64,000 bases of DNA. Origin: Rusavskia elegans (taxonomy: Eukaryota; Ascomycota; Lecanoromycetes; Teloschistales; Teloschistaceae). Of the stretch, positions 52,887 to 64,000 are shown piece after piece. Each line of letters starts with the position of its first letter. Position 1 is the first letter of the stretch. The position numbers and the translations under genes were made by a program. The stretch covers positions 1 to 64,000 of the forward strand of contig SAUG01000168.1 of assembly GCA_011316305.1 (NCBI GenBank), given 5' to 3'. Below the pieces are notes generated by a model. The model was not told the origin of the DNA. It did not search any database and saw only the letters and a list, made by a program, of their open reading frames with translations.

Positions 52887-54408
52887 TTACCTTTTCCTCG
52901 TATCTGCTTCACCAACACCTTTCTCATTCGCTGCTCTGCTGGCTAGTCGGTATTTTTTCACAACCCTCAATCCCACAACCAATATCACCGCCGCTTGCAA
53001 CCCGAGCACAACGGCCAAGGTGACCATAGCCCCGATGATCCCAGCAGCAACCTTTGAGATTCCACCCCGAGAGCCCGAGTCCGATCCTGCAGCACCAGCA
53101 TCGCTGGAAGAAGAAGAGGCAGTAACACTAGCACAAACCCCCGTACTATTGCCGCAAGCTTGACACCACTGCTCCTGCCCACCCACCGCAAACCGGTTCA
53201 TCCCCCTTTGGAATTCGGTCCAGCTCAGCTCCGTAGATGATTGACCAAATAGAGGATAGGCAGTAAGTGTGCTGTTCTCATCCATCGTACCGTTGTGGAA
53301 CAGGAACCTCACTTGCAGGTCCTCGACGGCTGGGAAAGCTGACGCATCGGCTGTAGTGAACAGCTCGAAAGTCATGGTAGATGCATAGTCAGGTATCCCC
53401 ATGAAGGAATCGTTGGTGTCTGGAAGTGTAAGGAGATCCGCTAGGCCAAAGAAAGACTGGAAGGAGCCATAGGCTCCAAACTCGATAGTGATCTTGCTTC
53501 TGCCCTGGGATTTGATGGTGTTGTCAAGACCCTGGACGACTTGGGCGGCGAGGGTTGAGCCAGCGATGGCGCGGACGGGGTCGGTGGAGTTGTACGCAAG
53601 GTTGAGTTCGTGGTGATCAGCAAGGGTACGAAGCTGGGCGAGGACGGTGTCGGTGAAGAGCGGAAAGGCAGAGAGCGAGTCATTGTGGACGGAGGCAACG
53701 TTGAGTAGATCGAAGACTATGGGAGTCGGTTAGTGTCATCCCCATTCATAGGCACGGCATGAAATCGGAGAAGATCGACGCACTGGTATAAGCGTTCTTG
53801 TAGCTAATCTGATCCGTGCCAAAGGTAGCATTGATCAATGGTGTCAGCGACTTGTAGAAAGGGCTGGTGCTAGCTAAAAGATTGTTGTAATCGCTCGAAG
53901 TGAAGTACTCGTTGGAGCTCACAACAGCTTCTGGGCAGTTGCTCGACGCTTGGAGCCATGCGCTGTCTTCACTTCCCATTCCACCAGTCACCGATTGGAT
54001 AGGAATCAATTGGTAGCCGTTGAGTGGCGACCGAATGACTCTTCCGTCGCGCAGGGTCTCGCTTCCCAAGCTGGAGCCCACAGGAGGGTACAAGCCTTGA
54101 AGGAATCCTTGGGCGGAACTCCTCAAAACGGTGTCGATGGGGGCGGCAACTGTGATCTGCGATTGCTCCACAACATCACTATTGACGCCAACGATCCTGG
54201 AGGCCACATTCGAGGCAATGTAGCGGTTGCGAAAGTAGGTGCCCGAGGTTAAGACTTGGCTATAGCCAAGGTTTGTAAGAGTAGTGGGAGGAGTGGATTT
54301 GGCCGTACGATCGCCATGACGGGAGAAGATGAACACGGCCAAGATGGTCTCGGCCGCGCAAGCTATAAAAGGGAAGAGGAGTACTGGAAGCAAGAAAAAA
54401 AGCATGTT
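52887..54408 (-). CDS. Histidine acid phosphatase-like protein, membrane anchored
   Basis: Two exons (54408-53784 and 53716-52887), joined by a 67-nt intron, encode 484 aa. A signal peptide (MLFFLLPVLLFPFIACAA) is followed by SRHGDR, the histidine phosphatase active-site motif with His30. Several N-glycosylation sequons and paired cysteines (WCQACGNSTGVC) fit a secreted ectodomain. A Ser/Gly-rich linker leads to a single membrane helix at about 430-459 and a short basic cytoplasmic tail. The second catalytic element, HD in acid phosphatases and phytases, is not visible: GAYGSFQSFFGLADL lies where it is expected. The activity is thus uncertain. The start at 54408 gives the signal peptide; an upstream Met at 54546 does not. 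Confidence 0.9.
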
Positions 54409-55137
54409 TGTAGCAGAAAGGATTCCCGGTTGCAGCGAGTCCAAGAGAACATGATGAAGATGCGGATCGATCCTGACCGCAATGCAGCATCCAGGTAGCA
54501 GAGTGTGGAGAAGAAAAGTCGCCTGCCTTGATCTTACTTGAATCAAGCCTCATCGTCAACGTGGAAGTTCGTTGCTGAGAAGGGATGGTGTTTGGGTGAC
54601 CCCACATCCGTAAGGTAGCTAAGCTCTAAGGGTACCTTACCTTAAGGTACTTACCTTTGCCTTACCCCACGTCCCGATCTCATGCGGAGCTAGAGTAGGT
54701 CTGGTGAGACATGCGGGGAGGATCGATCGAATTGAGGATGCCGGTTGACGGAGTGAGTTCCGATGCCCTACCAGTGCATGAGGGACAGTCTCGAGGCTAT
54801 TTTTGTAGGTGGCAAAGACAAAGATTCCCCTCACCTTCTTCGTATATGCAATGTTGGGCTGTTTAAAGAATTGACATGAAACGGGATATCGTGAAAGGGA
54901 TCCATTGACAAAAGACAAGAATCGAAACGAAGAAGAAGCAACAAGCCCAAACTGCTCCCAAAAGCCCTTCGCTCGATGCAGTACATTGGGATGATGCAAA
55001 AAGCGCGATGGTGGTATATCGGGTCTCCCCAATCAAGAGACCCCCGCTCACTATGTCCTCTTCATCAACTTTCCAAACCGGCGTGAGCAGCTGCTGTCGG
55101 AGACAAAGTGGAATTTTGGTCTCACGGGGAGATCACC
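54409..55137. other. Intergenic region with ACCTTAAGGTA words
   Basis: A 729-bp gap between the acid phosphatase start and the striatin end. At 54609-54660 lies a dense cluster of GGTACCTTACCTTAAGGTAC-type words, related to those at 11021-11040 and 44501-44520. No gene is supported; frames around 54637-55051 have no family resemblance. Confidence 0.5.
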
Positions 55138-57948
55138 TCACCGTCCAAACACCTTCACGACCCCTTCTCCTCCGGCACCGACAACCCATCGGCCGTCCGC
55201 ACTCCAGACGACGGTGCAGACTCCCTCTCCTCGCATGATCCTTAGACTGGTGATCTCCTGCGTGCACGCCCGCTTTTCCAGCGACCAGAACCGTAAGCTG
55301 GCATCGTGCCCGCCGCTGACAAGTTCTGCCCCAGACGGCGATAAGCTGAGCGAAGAAATGGCTGATGGATGGGCAAGCATGTTGTACGTGCACTGACCTG
55401 ATCGTACCCGTCAGTATATCGCCCAATGCATCGGCTGGACCCCGCAGCAAGCTTGGGGAAAGCTTCTCAAACTCACCGCTATTGGCGTCGAAGAACCGGA
55501 TGTAGCGATCTTCATGCCCGCTCAACACCATGCCCTCTACTCCGCTACTCGAGCCGGTAGGGCCATGCACGAGTACCTCGTCCTCGGACACGCCTCGGCC
55601 AGAGTCCAAGCTCAATGTGCCATCTAACCCGACTGTGGTTGCCGCCACGGCGTTTACCCCGGTCCCAGAGCTTCCGTCATACGTTTCGAGGCTCGCCATA
55701 CCCACCATCTCTTCCCCGGTCCTGGTCCCGTAGATGAGCACGGACGCATCTGCAAACGACACCACGAAAGTGTCTCCGTTGGCCGAAAGAGGGCTTATAC
55801 ACGTTGGGGATGGATGATCGGCCCGTTCGATGCGGTGAACAAGCGAGTAATGGAAAGGTCGTCCGGTCGCGGTACTTGGTTGTGGTGATGATGGGAAATT
55901 GGAGCCCGAGGACACCGAATTGGCTCTTCTGCTACCCCCAGGTCCTCGTCTAGAGCTGGTGTGCGGCGATGACGGATGAGGCGGAGTGCTGACCGCCCAG
56001 ATGAGTATCGTTCCGTCTGCAGCTCCAGAAGCGAGGACCACACGGTCGGGGCCCCCGTGGTTGGCCGATTGATCGCCGAAGACTGATGCTGATGATCCAG
56101 GAAGGACGCAGACCGTCCAGACAGCATCCGTGTGACCGTCTAGAGTGGCCTTGGCGTCTACCCGACCCCTTTCCCAAACACGCACCGTCGCATCCTGGCC
56201 ACCGGAGAAAACCCAGCCGTCGCCCAATGCTCTGCCCCCGTTCGAAATGCTCTGGGATGCAGGCGATGCCGCGAGCGACATGACTGCTCCGCTATGTCCT
56301 CGATGCGTGAAGTAGCTTTGCACATCCAGATCGTTGCTCGACGCTGCCGCTCCTCCTCCCTGGGTGCCGTAATTCCCATAGCTCGCGGGAATAATCCATC
56401 GTTTGATTACTCCGTCATCGCCAGAAGTACAGATCTCAGGCTCAGAAGGACTTCCACCGCCGGTGAATATGACTGATCGGACAACGTCCAGGTGCCCACG
56501 AAGAGCGAAGCGAACCTTGAATGGGCCGACTTCGCCTTTGATGTTGCCGGTACTTTGCGACGTTGACAGCTCTCGCAGCTCATGCGACCCATCGCTCTGT
56601 CGTCTCCGCGACAAAGAACTCTTTCTACGGTGCGAGCCTAGTCCACCTCTTGTTGGAGACTTCATCCCCATGTTGTTGGCGGGTGGAAACGCATCCGTGT
56701 CTGGTCGCTGGGGAGGCATGTACTCTTGTTGCAATCGCTCTCCAGAAGTAGGCGGCTCGGGGGGTTCATCGAAATTCCAATGATCGGGGTCTGCATTCTC
56801 AGGCTCCTCTGATATTCTTTGGGTCTCTTCCTCTTCTCGTGATTGTATCGGTCTTCCGTAAGAATCGTAGCTATGTGATACTGTTTCGATCTGATCTTCG
56901 TTTGGAGGGAAACCGTAGCCTGCATGGGGCGATTGCCTAGTGTCAATCGCAGTCAATGGGGGATTCTGATGTTGTGGCTGTCGTTCCGAAAGCGAGAGGC
57001 TCCGGGTCATGAACGAAGCTTGCTCCGGTGGTTGTGATATACGTGGTGAAGGCGAGACTTCGGATGTGCGAGAGGCGGGAGGCGGGTTATGATTGGGCAT
57101 TGGTGAAGGGCCTAGAACACCTAGACTACTTTGCTGCTGCTTTTGTCTTTGCTGTACGTAGACCTCCTCTAGGGATGGCTGTTGATGCTGCTGCTGGCTC
57201 CCCGTAAAGTGGTGATTTGGCAACAGTTGTTCCTGCTCTTCTATGTATTGCTGATTGGCGGTCGTTGGAACGACGTGGTAGGTGACTTCTTGTACACATT
57301 TTCCAAGATAGAGACGCGACTTGTCTCTTTCATGGTCCTGTTTCAGATCGCCTGGCTTGATAGCGTCATGCTCTATACCCAGGAAAGAATTCCGAGGCTT
57401 CGAAATCTCGGCTGTACACAAAAATCAGTTCAGCGCTATCATCGGTCGTATCCATCCAACCTACGCTTCAGGTTCGGCTTAGCCCCTTCTTTCGGGCTTT
57501 GAGCTTCACTTTTCTTTTCTTCTGATACCTGACCTAATTGCAGCGCTTTGACTTTCTCCCTTTCCTTCTTAAGCGCATTTTCTAGGAGTCTGACATGCTT
57601 CCCCAGCGACTCCTGTAAGTGCTTGCTTGTTCTACCGTCACCTTCGAGCTTGCCGATACGTGACTTCATTTCCGCCCGCTCGATTTGCCAAGCATTGCGG
57701 TCTCGCTCATGCCGGTGCCATTCAGTTTGTAGAAATCGCATGACCCCTGTCGGTTTTCGAGGTGTTAGCTTTGAGCTGTGACGGAGCGTCGATGCTTTGC
57801 CCGTAAGGCTCCCGATCGCCCTGGTGGATGCCATACCCTGTAACGTATATTCTGTACCCTGAGTCTGTCCATTGCTCCCACCAGCCTCACTCGGACCGCT
57901 GGAGCCGCCACCGTTGCCCACCATGGCTGCAGAGTTCTGCCAGGCCAT
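55138..57948 (-). CDS. Striatin, STRIPAK scaffold (PRO11/HAM-3/StrA type)
   Basis: Four exons (57948-57837, 57746-57465, 57411-55477, 55397-55138) encode 862 aa. Striatin is the B''' subunit of PP2A in the STRIPAK complex, which controls cell fusion and sexual development in fungi. The N-terminal striatin domain [20 protein letters not shown], spanning the first intron, gives the caveolin-binding motif. The coiled coil ([31 protein letters not shown]) follows. A long Gln/Pro/Ser-rich linker leads to a C-terminal WD40 propeller (from about residue 430: [68 protein letters not shown]). The first intron is 90 nt, in frame and stop-free. An extra 5' exon is possible, since an acceptor-like TTTTAG precedes the first coding stretch. 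Confidence 0.93.
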
Positions 57949-58622
57949 CAACGGCGCTGGCCCACGCTGCTGGGTAGTCGCTGTGTTGCCGCCAGTGTTG
58001 TAGAGTTGAGCCTGGCTGTTCTAAAAGTAATGATAGGACTTAGAAGGGATCTGAGGAGCCCAGCGGCAGACCGGGCTCAGAGTACCAGGTTCAGGATCGG
58101 CACTGGCCCGGTGGAATTCAAGACATTGGCGGACAGCCAAGGTCGATAGTCGACTGTATTGCCAGGTTGGAAAATTCTGACCGAGGTTTTCAGGTGACGT
58201 GAGCGGAGATAGAATTCGAATCGATAGCTACAGCATTGCGGTTGATCGTGCCCCCATACTCTACTCCGTCGCGGGTTGGACTTTCGAGGTGCGCTAAGCC
58301 GAAGCACGCTCATAGGGCTGATGTAGCTGGAGCACCCTTGTGCACCGAGGCACGCAGGCCACGTTGTAAAGGAGCGAAAGCAAGGTACTAATAAAGACGA
58401 CAACGTTGGGCTACCTCAGGTTTTATTGATACCCTTATTATTATCCTCTTCGACTGTCTTTTTTCGAATGATGCCCATATTCCCGCTGGGTGCTATGGTG
58501 CTACGTATCACTCACGTTCTGACAAGGAGGGAGTGATTTCAATGAACCTTGGAAAGTGATTCATTGGTTCGTGGGGTCTTCTGGATACAACCGTTCAAGG
58601 AATATGAGTCTAGCTACTGTAA
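57949..58622. other. Intergenic region between striatin and RAD14
   Basis: A 674-bp stretch that contains the striatin promoter or 5' UTR and the RAD14 3' end. A minus-strand frame of 108 codons (58403-58077) ends before the striatin start and has no recognisable motif; it is probably UTR. Confidence 0.45.
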
Positions 58623-59817
58623 TCAGAACTCCAGCTCTTCGACTTCCATACCACAGTCCACACAAGTCTTTACCCCTATACCTTCGTCATTCTCCACTGC
58701 GCGACCCCATGTATGGGTGTGCTTCCCTCCGTTGCCCATGTCGTCTCCAAAGGCTCCGGTTCCAACTCCACCCTTCCTACTCCGTCGATACGCATCGACC
58801 CTCGTTTTCTTCTTCAGCTCCTGCAGTTTCGATTTGAACTTATCTTCCTTCCTTCGCTTCTTGTCGTTTTCTCTTCGAGCGAATTCCTCATCCAGCGCCT
58901 CGGCAGATCCCCATTTCTTCCCGAATGCATATTCCTCGACCTGATAGCGCAGGAACAGCATCATATTATGAAAGGTGGCTTTGTGCGGATTGGGTCTCTC
59001 CAGGTGGGGCAACAGCTCCTCATCCTTGAGTTCCGGGTCGGTCAGCAGGTAATCCTCCCTGGCCTCGGTCTTGGTGAGGAGGCTGTACTTCTCCGGGAAC
59101 TTGTCTTTGCAGGTATTGCAGATGGCACAGCCGAATATGTCCTCCCACTTCCAGTCGATCTCCAGGCTCTCACATTCACGGCACACCTTGTTTTCCTCCC
59201 TCTTTAGGACGCTCAAGCCGGGTTCGAAGGGGCCTTCCTTCCGATCGCGCAATGACCGTAGCAGCTGATGTCTTTCCCATTCCTTCAGCGTCATATGGGC
59301 CGGTTTGTCCCCGGCATTGGGCGCGTAGAGAGCTTTGTTGTGTGGATCGTCCTCGGCTGTCAAGAAGCCTCCCTTGGTATCGGTCATCTTGCTGAAGTCA
59401 TACTCGACGTACTTGGTGAAGTTCCGGGCGGGTTGAATGTCGTCCAGCGGGCGGAAGGCGCCGTTCTTGGCGGGCTCATTACTCCGGCCATCTCTGAGGC
59501 TGGCGGGCACGTTGGAGGTTGAGATGGGAGCATGTGCACGCTTCTGGCCGGTGGCGACGTTGCTGCTGTCCGAAAGCTTGAAGGCGTGCGCGCCATTCTG
59601 TTTGCGGGCATCGGCTTCACGTTGATCACGGAGAGCCTTGGCTTTGAGGCGGTTGATCTCCTAGGACGGCAGAATCAGTGTCTGGGCCAGAAAGGCAGAT
59701 GGCCTATAGGCTCACTGTACGTTTGACTTGCTCCGGTGTCAACGGTGACCCCCGCGGTAAAGCTGGGTGGGTAGCAGCGGAATGCGGTGGTGGGGTTGAG
59801 GGTCGTTCGCTAGCCAT
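58623..59817 (-). CDS. rad14: DNA damage recognition protein RAD14/XPA
   Basis: Two exons (59817-59716 and 59660-58623), joined by a 55-nt phase-0 intron, encode 379 aa. XPA/Rad14 verifies lesions and assembles the nucleotide excision repair complex. The zinc finger is exact, Cys194-x2-Cys197-x17-Cys215-x2-Cys218, inside VCRECESLEIDWKWEDIFGC. It is followed by the DNA-binding XPA_C region (LLTKTEAREDYLLTDPELKD, LPHLERPNPHKATFHNMMLF). The N-terminus MASERPSTPPP...LTPEQVKRTEINRLKAKALR, formed across the intron, is typical of fungal Rad14. The C-terminus has a basic helix (ENDKKRRKEDKFKSKLQELK) and ends with a CVDCGMEVEELEF tail. Confidence 0.95.
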
Positions 59818-60402
59818 CGGTGTCCAGAGTTCGATGCGTGGTACATCCGAAGTCAGCCCTCGGTCTCGATATCAGGAGGAGATATTGGAGGTCTCGGAGG
59901 TGTTGATTGAGGCATCCGACGGAGATGTTCTAATTGGGTTCTGACGTACGAATTAATGTCCGGATTCAGTAATAGCCGACAGTCAAAGTAATAATTTTAC
60001 TTCATCAATGATCATGTCTGTTAGCTACTGTATCCTTCCTCTATGTTCAGGCTCGGAATCTTTTCTACGGCTCTACGTGTACTTGGCCAAAATCCATGGC
60101 AAAGTCGTATCCACATGAACCTGCGGCGAGCGGCATGGAGTATAGCATCCTTGGCGCCAAGCATCTTTTCGTTACTTTACCGTATGATAACATTCACTGC
60201 TCGCTTCAATGATGGGTGAAAATGTGTATTGATGTTAGTACTAACACAAAAAGCGCCCATTTCCCTCCACCTTGCTCGCTTCAAACGCATTCTCTTCCAT
60301 TCCCTGTTTCCCTTGCAATCCTTCCGTCAGTTGGTCAGGCGCTTTCTCATTGAGTCAATCATCTCTGTTCACATCGTATCCTCGTCCAGACACATATCCA
60401 CC
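59818..60402. promoter_or_regulatory. Divergent promoter region, RAD14 and membrane protein
   Basis: These 585 bp lie between the divergent starts of RAD14 (minus) and the membrane-protein gene (plus). The plus frame is open to 60229, but the ATG at 60403 (context CCACCATGGCC) is clearly the better start. No further feature is assigned. Confidence 0.5.
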
Positions 60403-61103
60403 ATGGCCGAACACACCTTCCATCTCACCCCTCACGCCTCCAGCCGTCTCTATCAGTTCATCTCCTCCCCGATCCTCCGCCTCATTCAGCTGTGCCTTAC
60501 CCTCTTGGCCATCTTGTTCTTTTCTATCGGTGTGGGTCTCGCTAGCAGATATGTCAAACCGTACCCGTACTGGGACCTGGGTATTTATAACGACTTTTGC
60601 GAAAAGCTCGCACTGGGCATGATGTTCTTGCCTTTCGTGTGGATCGCCTTCCTTCTCGTCTGGCATGTGCTCAAGAAACCAAAGATCCATCCCGGATACT
60701 ACATCGGATTCGATCTGTACGTCGGTCTTTCGCACCTCACTCTCAGCTTGGTGCTTTTCATGCTCTCGGCCTACATCCTGGACTCAGCCGACCAAGTGTG
60801 CGCAGGCTCGTCTGATCGGAAGGAAGGTGAGATTTGTGACAAGCACGTTCCTCTCATTAAGCGTGTTTATATCACAGCATATGCCTTTGCATGGATCGTT
60901 GCGTAGGTCCAATATTCCCTCGGCCTCCCTGATGAACAAGACTAAATTCCAGCTACAGTTTGATGCATTGGATCTTCGTCGGTGTAGCATGCAGAGTGTG
61001 CGACGTCTATAACCGCGAGAAGAAAGCCAACAAGAAGCTAGAGAAGAAGGGTGTGGTCTTGGAGTCACAAAGTCGCTCCTCGTCCCAGGCTCATATCGTT
61101 TAA
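60403..61103 (+). CDS. Four-pass membrane protein, conserved in fungi
   Basis: Two exons (60403-60902 and 60953-61103), joined by a 50-nt intron, encode 216 aa. Four hydrophobic segments are visible: LIQLCLTLLAILFFSIGVGL, LGMMFLPFVWIAFLLVWHVL, YVGLSHLTLSLVLFMLSAYI and, across the splice, ITAYAFAWIVAYSLMHWIFV. A loop after the third carries Cys and Asp/Glu residues (QVCAGSSDRKEGEICD). The C-terminal tail is basic and Ser-rich. The topology is MARVEL-like, but I see no diagnostic motif and assign no function. The optimal CCACCATGGCC start context supports the chosen ATG. Confidence 0.85.
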
Positions 61104-61500
61104 GATCTTGACTGAGCAGCGGTCCTTTCTGAGCGTGTGCTGTATGATGGCTGGGTGAATAGGGTACGGAGCCGGACATATAGATCAATCGTAATGTTTA
61201 GTAGCGGAGAGGGCAACAGAGCGCTGCTTCACCAATCATGCTAGCTGATCTTTCCTTGACAATCGCCGCTCCTTGTGGGACAGTTATTAGATCAGACCAT
61301 ACTTCTGTCAGAAAGGGCTTTTACCGTAGGCGTCGAGTGTGACACTTCCTTTTAAAGCGTTCTTTGAGGGGTTGCCACAGTCCCTGAGTGGTAGCCGGTT
61401 CTAGAACCATGTAACAAGATATTCCATGATCGGCTTGAAAAGGAGAGGAGCAGCGCGACTGCTTTCATGCTCATGGGCACCAATTGGATTGGGCTGAGGA
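61104..61500. other. Convergent 3' intergenic region
   Basis: A 397-bp gap between the ends of the membrane-protein gene (plus) and the MFS transporter gene (minus). No coding frame or repeat is supported. Confidence 0.5.
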
Positions 61501-62979
61501 CTACCGAGAAATCGGAGTCACAGGAGGCGCTTTCAGGGCACCGAAAACCAATCCAGATACACCAAGCATACCAGCTGCCCCTATGGCATATGCAACGTTC
61601 CGGCCTGCCCACCAGTAAAGTGAGCAGAATAGAAGTGGCCCTAAAGCTCGACCTGCTTGTCCTGCAAGATGATTAGTCACGGAACTGAAGCCCAAGGGTG
61701 AAGATTCCATGGACCGATTATTGAGCGGTCGAATATTGGAGCCTGCGGAAGACTTACCACAGCTGCGGTGATTCCCCAATTTTCCACCCCGCTCTGCTTC
61801 TGCTGCCTCAAAGCTGCTCAACGTGTTGAGCCCAGTGACCACGGTGGAGGTCGTGATGGCTAGTAGACTCGCCGCAGTCCAAAGGCCAGCTTCTGTCGTT
61901 ATTCTACCCAGCAGGAACAAGCTTGATGCACACGCCACCACTCCGATCTGAACGGCCCGAAGAGGATGTAGTCTCCTCGTGACACCGCCTTGAAGGATCG
62001 ACGCGAGAAGGCCCATGAATCCAAGCAGTTTGCCAGTTTGTGACGATGTGTATGCGAAGAGATCATAGGTCATGAACGGAAGGGAGAATTCCATTCCGCT
62101 GAAGAAGAGGATGAAGACGAAGTGTGTGGTATTGAGAAGGAGATAAGAATTGGTCTGAGAGGTAGATTTCACGAGTGATTTCGTGCTCACGGCCGAACTA
62201 TTGCCTGGCTCAGATAGGCGGGAAGATGGCAGAGTCTCCGGCAGGTAAAGATACAAATACAAAGTTTCGACGAGGATCAGTAGGAGGGAAACTCCGGCGG
62301 CGGTAGCAAATGGGTTGGCAGCGACCGTCTCAACGCTGGCCAGGGCTGCGCCCAGCGCAGGTCCGAAGGTGAAGGCAATAGAAAAACAAGCTCCGACCAA
62401 GGCCATGGTGGCGCCCCTTTGCTTTTCATCGCTGATGTCTGCTGCCATGGCGGTCGCCAGCTGGACATTTCCCTCGCTCAAGCCCCCAACGACGCGACTG
62501 GCCAAGAAGGTGCGGAAGTCTGTTGCAGCAACCCACAAGACAACCGAAGCGATATTACCGGCCATGGACCAGAGTAGAGCAGTCCTTCGGCCGTACCTGT
62601 CGGACAAGGATCCAATGAAAGGGGAGGCGAGGGCTTGTAGCAAGGAAAAGAGCGAGCCAAGGGCTCCTCCAAGGAGCACGACATCATAACGATCGCTGAT
62701 GGTGCGGGAAAAGGATTGCTTGTATGCGTTCAAGCCGAGGAGGATGCGGTTCAAGAGCGAATGTGTTGAAGCATCGGCGGCTTCATGATCCCGATAGAAT
62801 TCTAGGAGACGTGGGAATAGGGGAAGAATGAAGGTGAATGATATCTAGAGACTGGTTAGCAACGTCTACCTACTCCAGACGTACTCCATGGGACCGCTCA
62901 CCAAATCCAAGAGAAGAGAGATAAAGATGACCCTCAAAATCTTCTTGCGCTGGGCGGGCGATACAGGTTTACTAGCCAT
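61501..62979 (-). CDS. MFS transporter
   Basis: Three exons (62979-62902, 62844-61758, 61661-61501) encode 441 aa with about 12 hydrophobic segments. The conserved MFS loop 2-3 signature GSLSDRYGRRTALLWS is intact. Motifs of the proton-antiporter type (GGLSEGNVQLATAMAADIS) follow. The overall pattern suits the small-solute/drug family that includes fungal TetA-like carriers and yeast YCR023C. The last intron (61757-61662) is 96 nt, in frame and stop-free. Removing it joins RSCG to QAGRALGPL, matching the conserved R-s-x-G-q-x-G-RA-GP region, so splicing is favoured. The substrate cannot be read from the sequence. Confidence 0.92.
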
Positions 62980-63661
62980 AGCTTTTCTCCATATACACAA
63001 CTTTTGACGGATATTAGTGGAGCATGACGACGAACCAACAATATCAATACATAAGCCACGTTGGAGTCAAAATACTGCAATATTCGGGTTGTATCATCAT
63101 GCACCCTCGCAATCTTAGCCGAGGATTACCCAGGACGCTTTTTCATGACCGGACAGTTATGTCCATTTATGCCCAATTGTGCATGCATAATGTCCTGAGT
63201 AACCCAGTCAATTAGAGCTAGCTCAATCAATCGCAGTGAGAGGCATACAACAGTCGGTACCTCGATATTGGATTCCGACAGAACGGTTGCCTAGATCTTG
63301 CTACGTATCTGCCACTGCAGATGCAAACGTATGTTCCAAAAGGAATTAGACCAGTGACATGGAAGTTAGGGACTTGGCTGATAGTCGCTTCGTGGCCCGT
63401 ACTACTCTACACGTATCCAGCTTGCCGAGAGCCCCTTCGTTGTCCTTAATGCGATCTACCACATTGGGTGAGCAGTTCATACAGCGGTGAGCGAAGAACA
63501 ATGTGGTACGATGACCAGGAAGACACACCGTTTGTATGAAAATTGTAGAGTCTATACCGCCGTAGGATTTACAGCTTGCCCACAACTCGAATGGTCCTGA
63601 GTATTTACGAGACAAAAGTTTAAACCACAAAACAGCAAACTAGCGAAGACGATGATCAGAT
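62980..63661. other. Intergenic region, no gene seen
   Basis: Upstream of the MFS transporter. A plus frame of 63 codons and a minus frame of 94 codons (63630-63346) are present, but neither has a recognisable motif, splice-supported extension or clear start context. Confidence 0.45.
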
Positions 63662-64000
63662 ATGCCCTCGCTACTATCGTTGCTTGTCATCATCCTCCAG
63701 TCATTCACCAGGGATGTCACGGCTACCATTTGTCCTATCCTTTAACTTTCATCTCCCTTGCTTCGCTTATCATTTTTCCATTCAGAGATTGACATGACCA
63801 AAGTAATTCGACTCTGAATCTCGACCGGCATGTGTATGTCAGCGACGCGGAAATAGGTGAGTGACGGTGCAACTTTCTACACGTGTAAGAAGCTCCAGTG
63901 GATATCTAATTCAAGGGCTCGACCTGGATGTGAATTTGATGCAAGAAAGATTGTCAAAGCAAGGGGAGATGGGCGTGTGGATAAGTAGCCTTGCGAGAGC
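63662..64000 (+). CDS. Possible 5' part of a secreted-protein gene, cut by window edge
   Basis: The ATG at 63662 opens a 27-codon stretch with a signal-peptide character (MPSLLSLLVIILQSFTRDVT). About 150 bp downstream a coding-like segment NSTLNLDRHVYVSDAEI (about 63805-63855) ends at a good GTGAGT donor. I could not find a donor for the first stretch in the right phase, so the model is incomplete and may be wrong. The gene would continue beyond 64000. Confidence 0.2.

Noticed and set aside
55398..55476. Apparent frameshift near the end of striatin
   Set aside because: A 79-nt intron with a GTGAGT donor directly after DANSG joins to QCTYNML and restores the WD40 frame, so the gene is intact.
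58077..58403. 108-codon minus-strand frame upstream of striatin
   Set aside because: No recognisable domain and biased composition; it is more likely 5' UTR or promoter DNA of striatin.
63346..63630. 94-codon minus-strand frame near the right edge
   Set aside because: No motif and no supporting splice sites or context.

Overview
The window is nuclear DNA of a filamentous ascomycete (Pezizomycotina). The evidence is the set of single-copy eukaryotic housekeeping genes, many short GT-AG introns (about 43-212 nt), very short coding exons of 11-15 nt, fungal-type proteins (striatin, HDA1 with an Arb2-like tail, GH85 ENGase) and AT-rich blocks with the signature of repeat-induced point mutation (RIP). 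I cannot name the species. Exon-intron models were built by hand; for every spliced model the reading phases close from start to stop.

Layout. (1) 1-3960: AT-rich, RIP-worn repeat DNA with a 1.12-kb foldback element (470-1589) and arrays of GATTCGG-type words. (2) 3961-29147: gene island. In order: a proline/serine-rich conserved protein, possibly a transcription-elongation scaffold (-); cytosolic ENGase (-); a 126-bp MITE in the shared promoter; ERD2 K/HDEL receptor (+); a predicted mitochondrial protein (+); Rab11/Ypt31 (-); a 1273-aa chromodomain protein (+); COX5 (-); ATP2 (+); mitochondrial ClpX (-); glycogen branching enzyme (+). (3) 29148-44213: a 15-kb nest of dead transposons. The host is a Ty3/gypsy chromovirus of about 7.1 kb, broken by two copies of a 3.34-kb LTR element (each with a perfect 5-bp target duplication) and by two opposite copies of a 0.6-kb TIR element. 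Cytosines in CpA context are almost gone on both strands. (4) 44214-64000: second gene island: GAPDH (+), HDA1-type histone deacetylase (+), an F-box protein (-), a membrane-anchored histidine acid phosphatase-like protein (-), striatin (-), RAD14/XPA (-), a four-pass membrane protein (+), an MFS transporter (-), and a poorly defined right edge.

Shared functions. COX5 and ATP2 are divergently transcribed from 336 bp, so two OXPHOS subunits may be co-regulated. ENGase and ERD2, both linked to the secretory pathway or glycoprotein turnover, diverge from a promoter that carries a MITE. ClpX and branching enzyme share only about 0.2-0.4 kb. A chromodomain protein and an HDA1-type deacetylase, two functions used in fungal heterochromatin, lie on either side of the RIP block. 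Nothing prokaryotic, no CRISPR array and no convincing tRNA or rRNA gene was seen.
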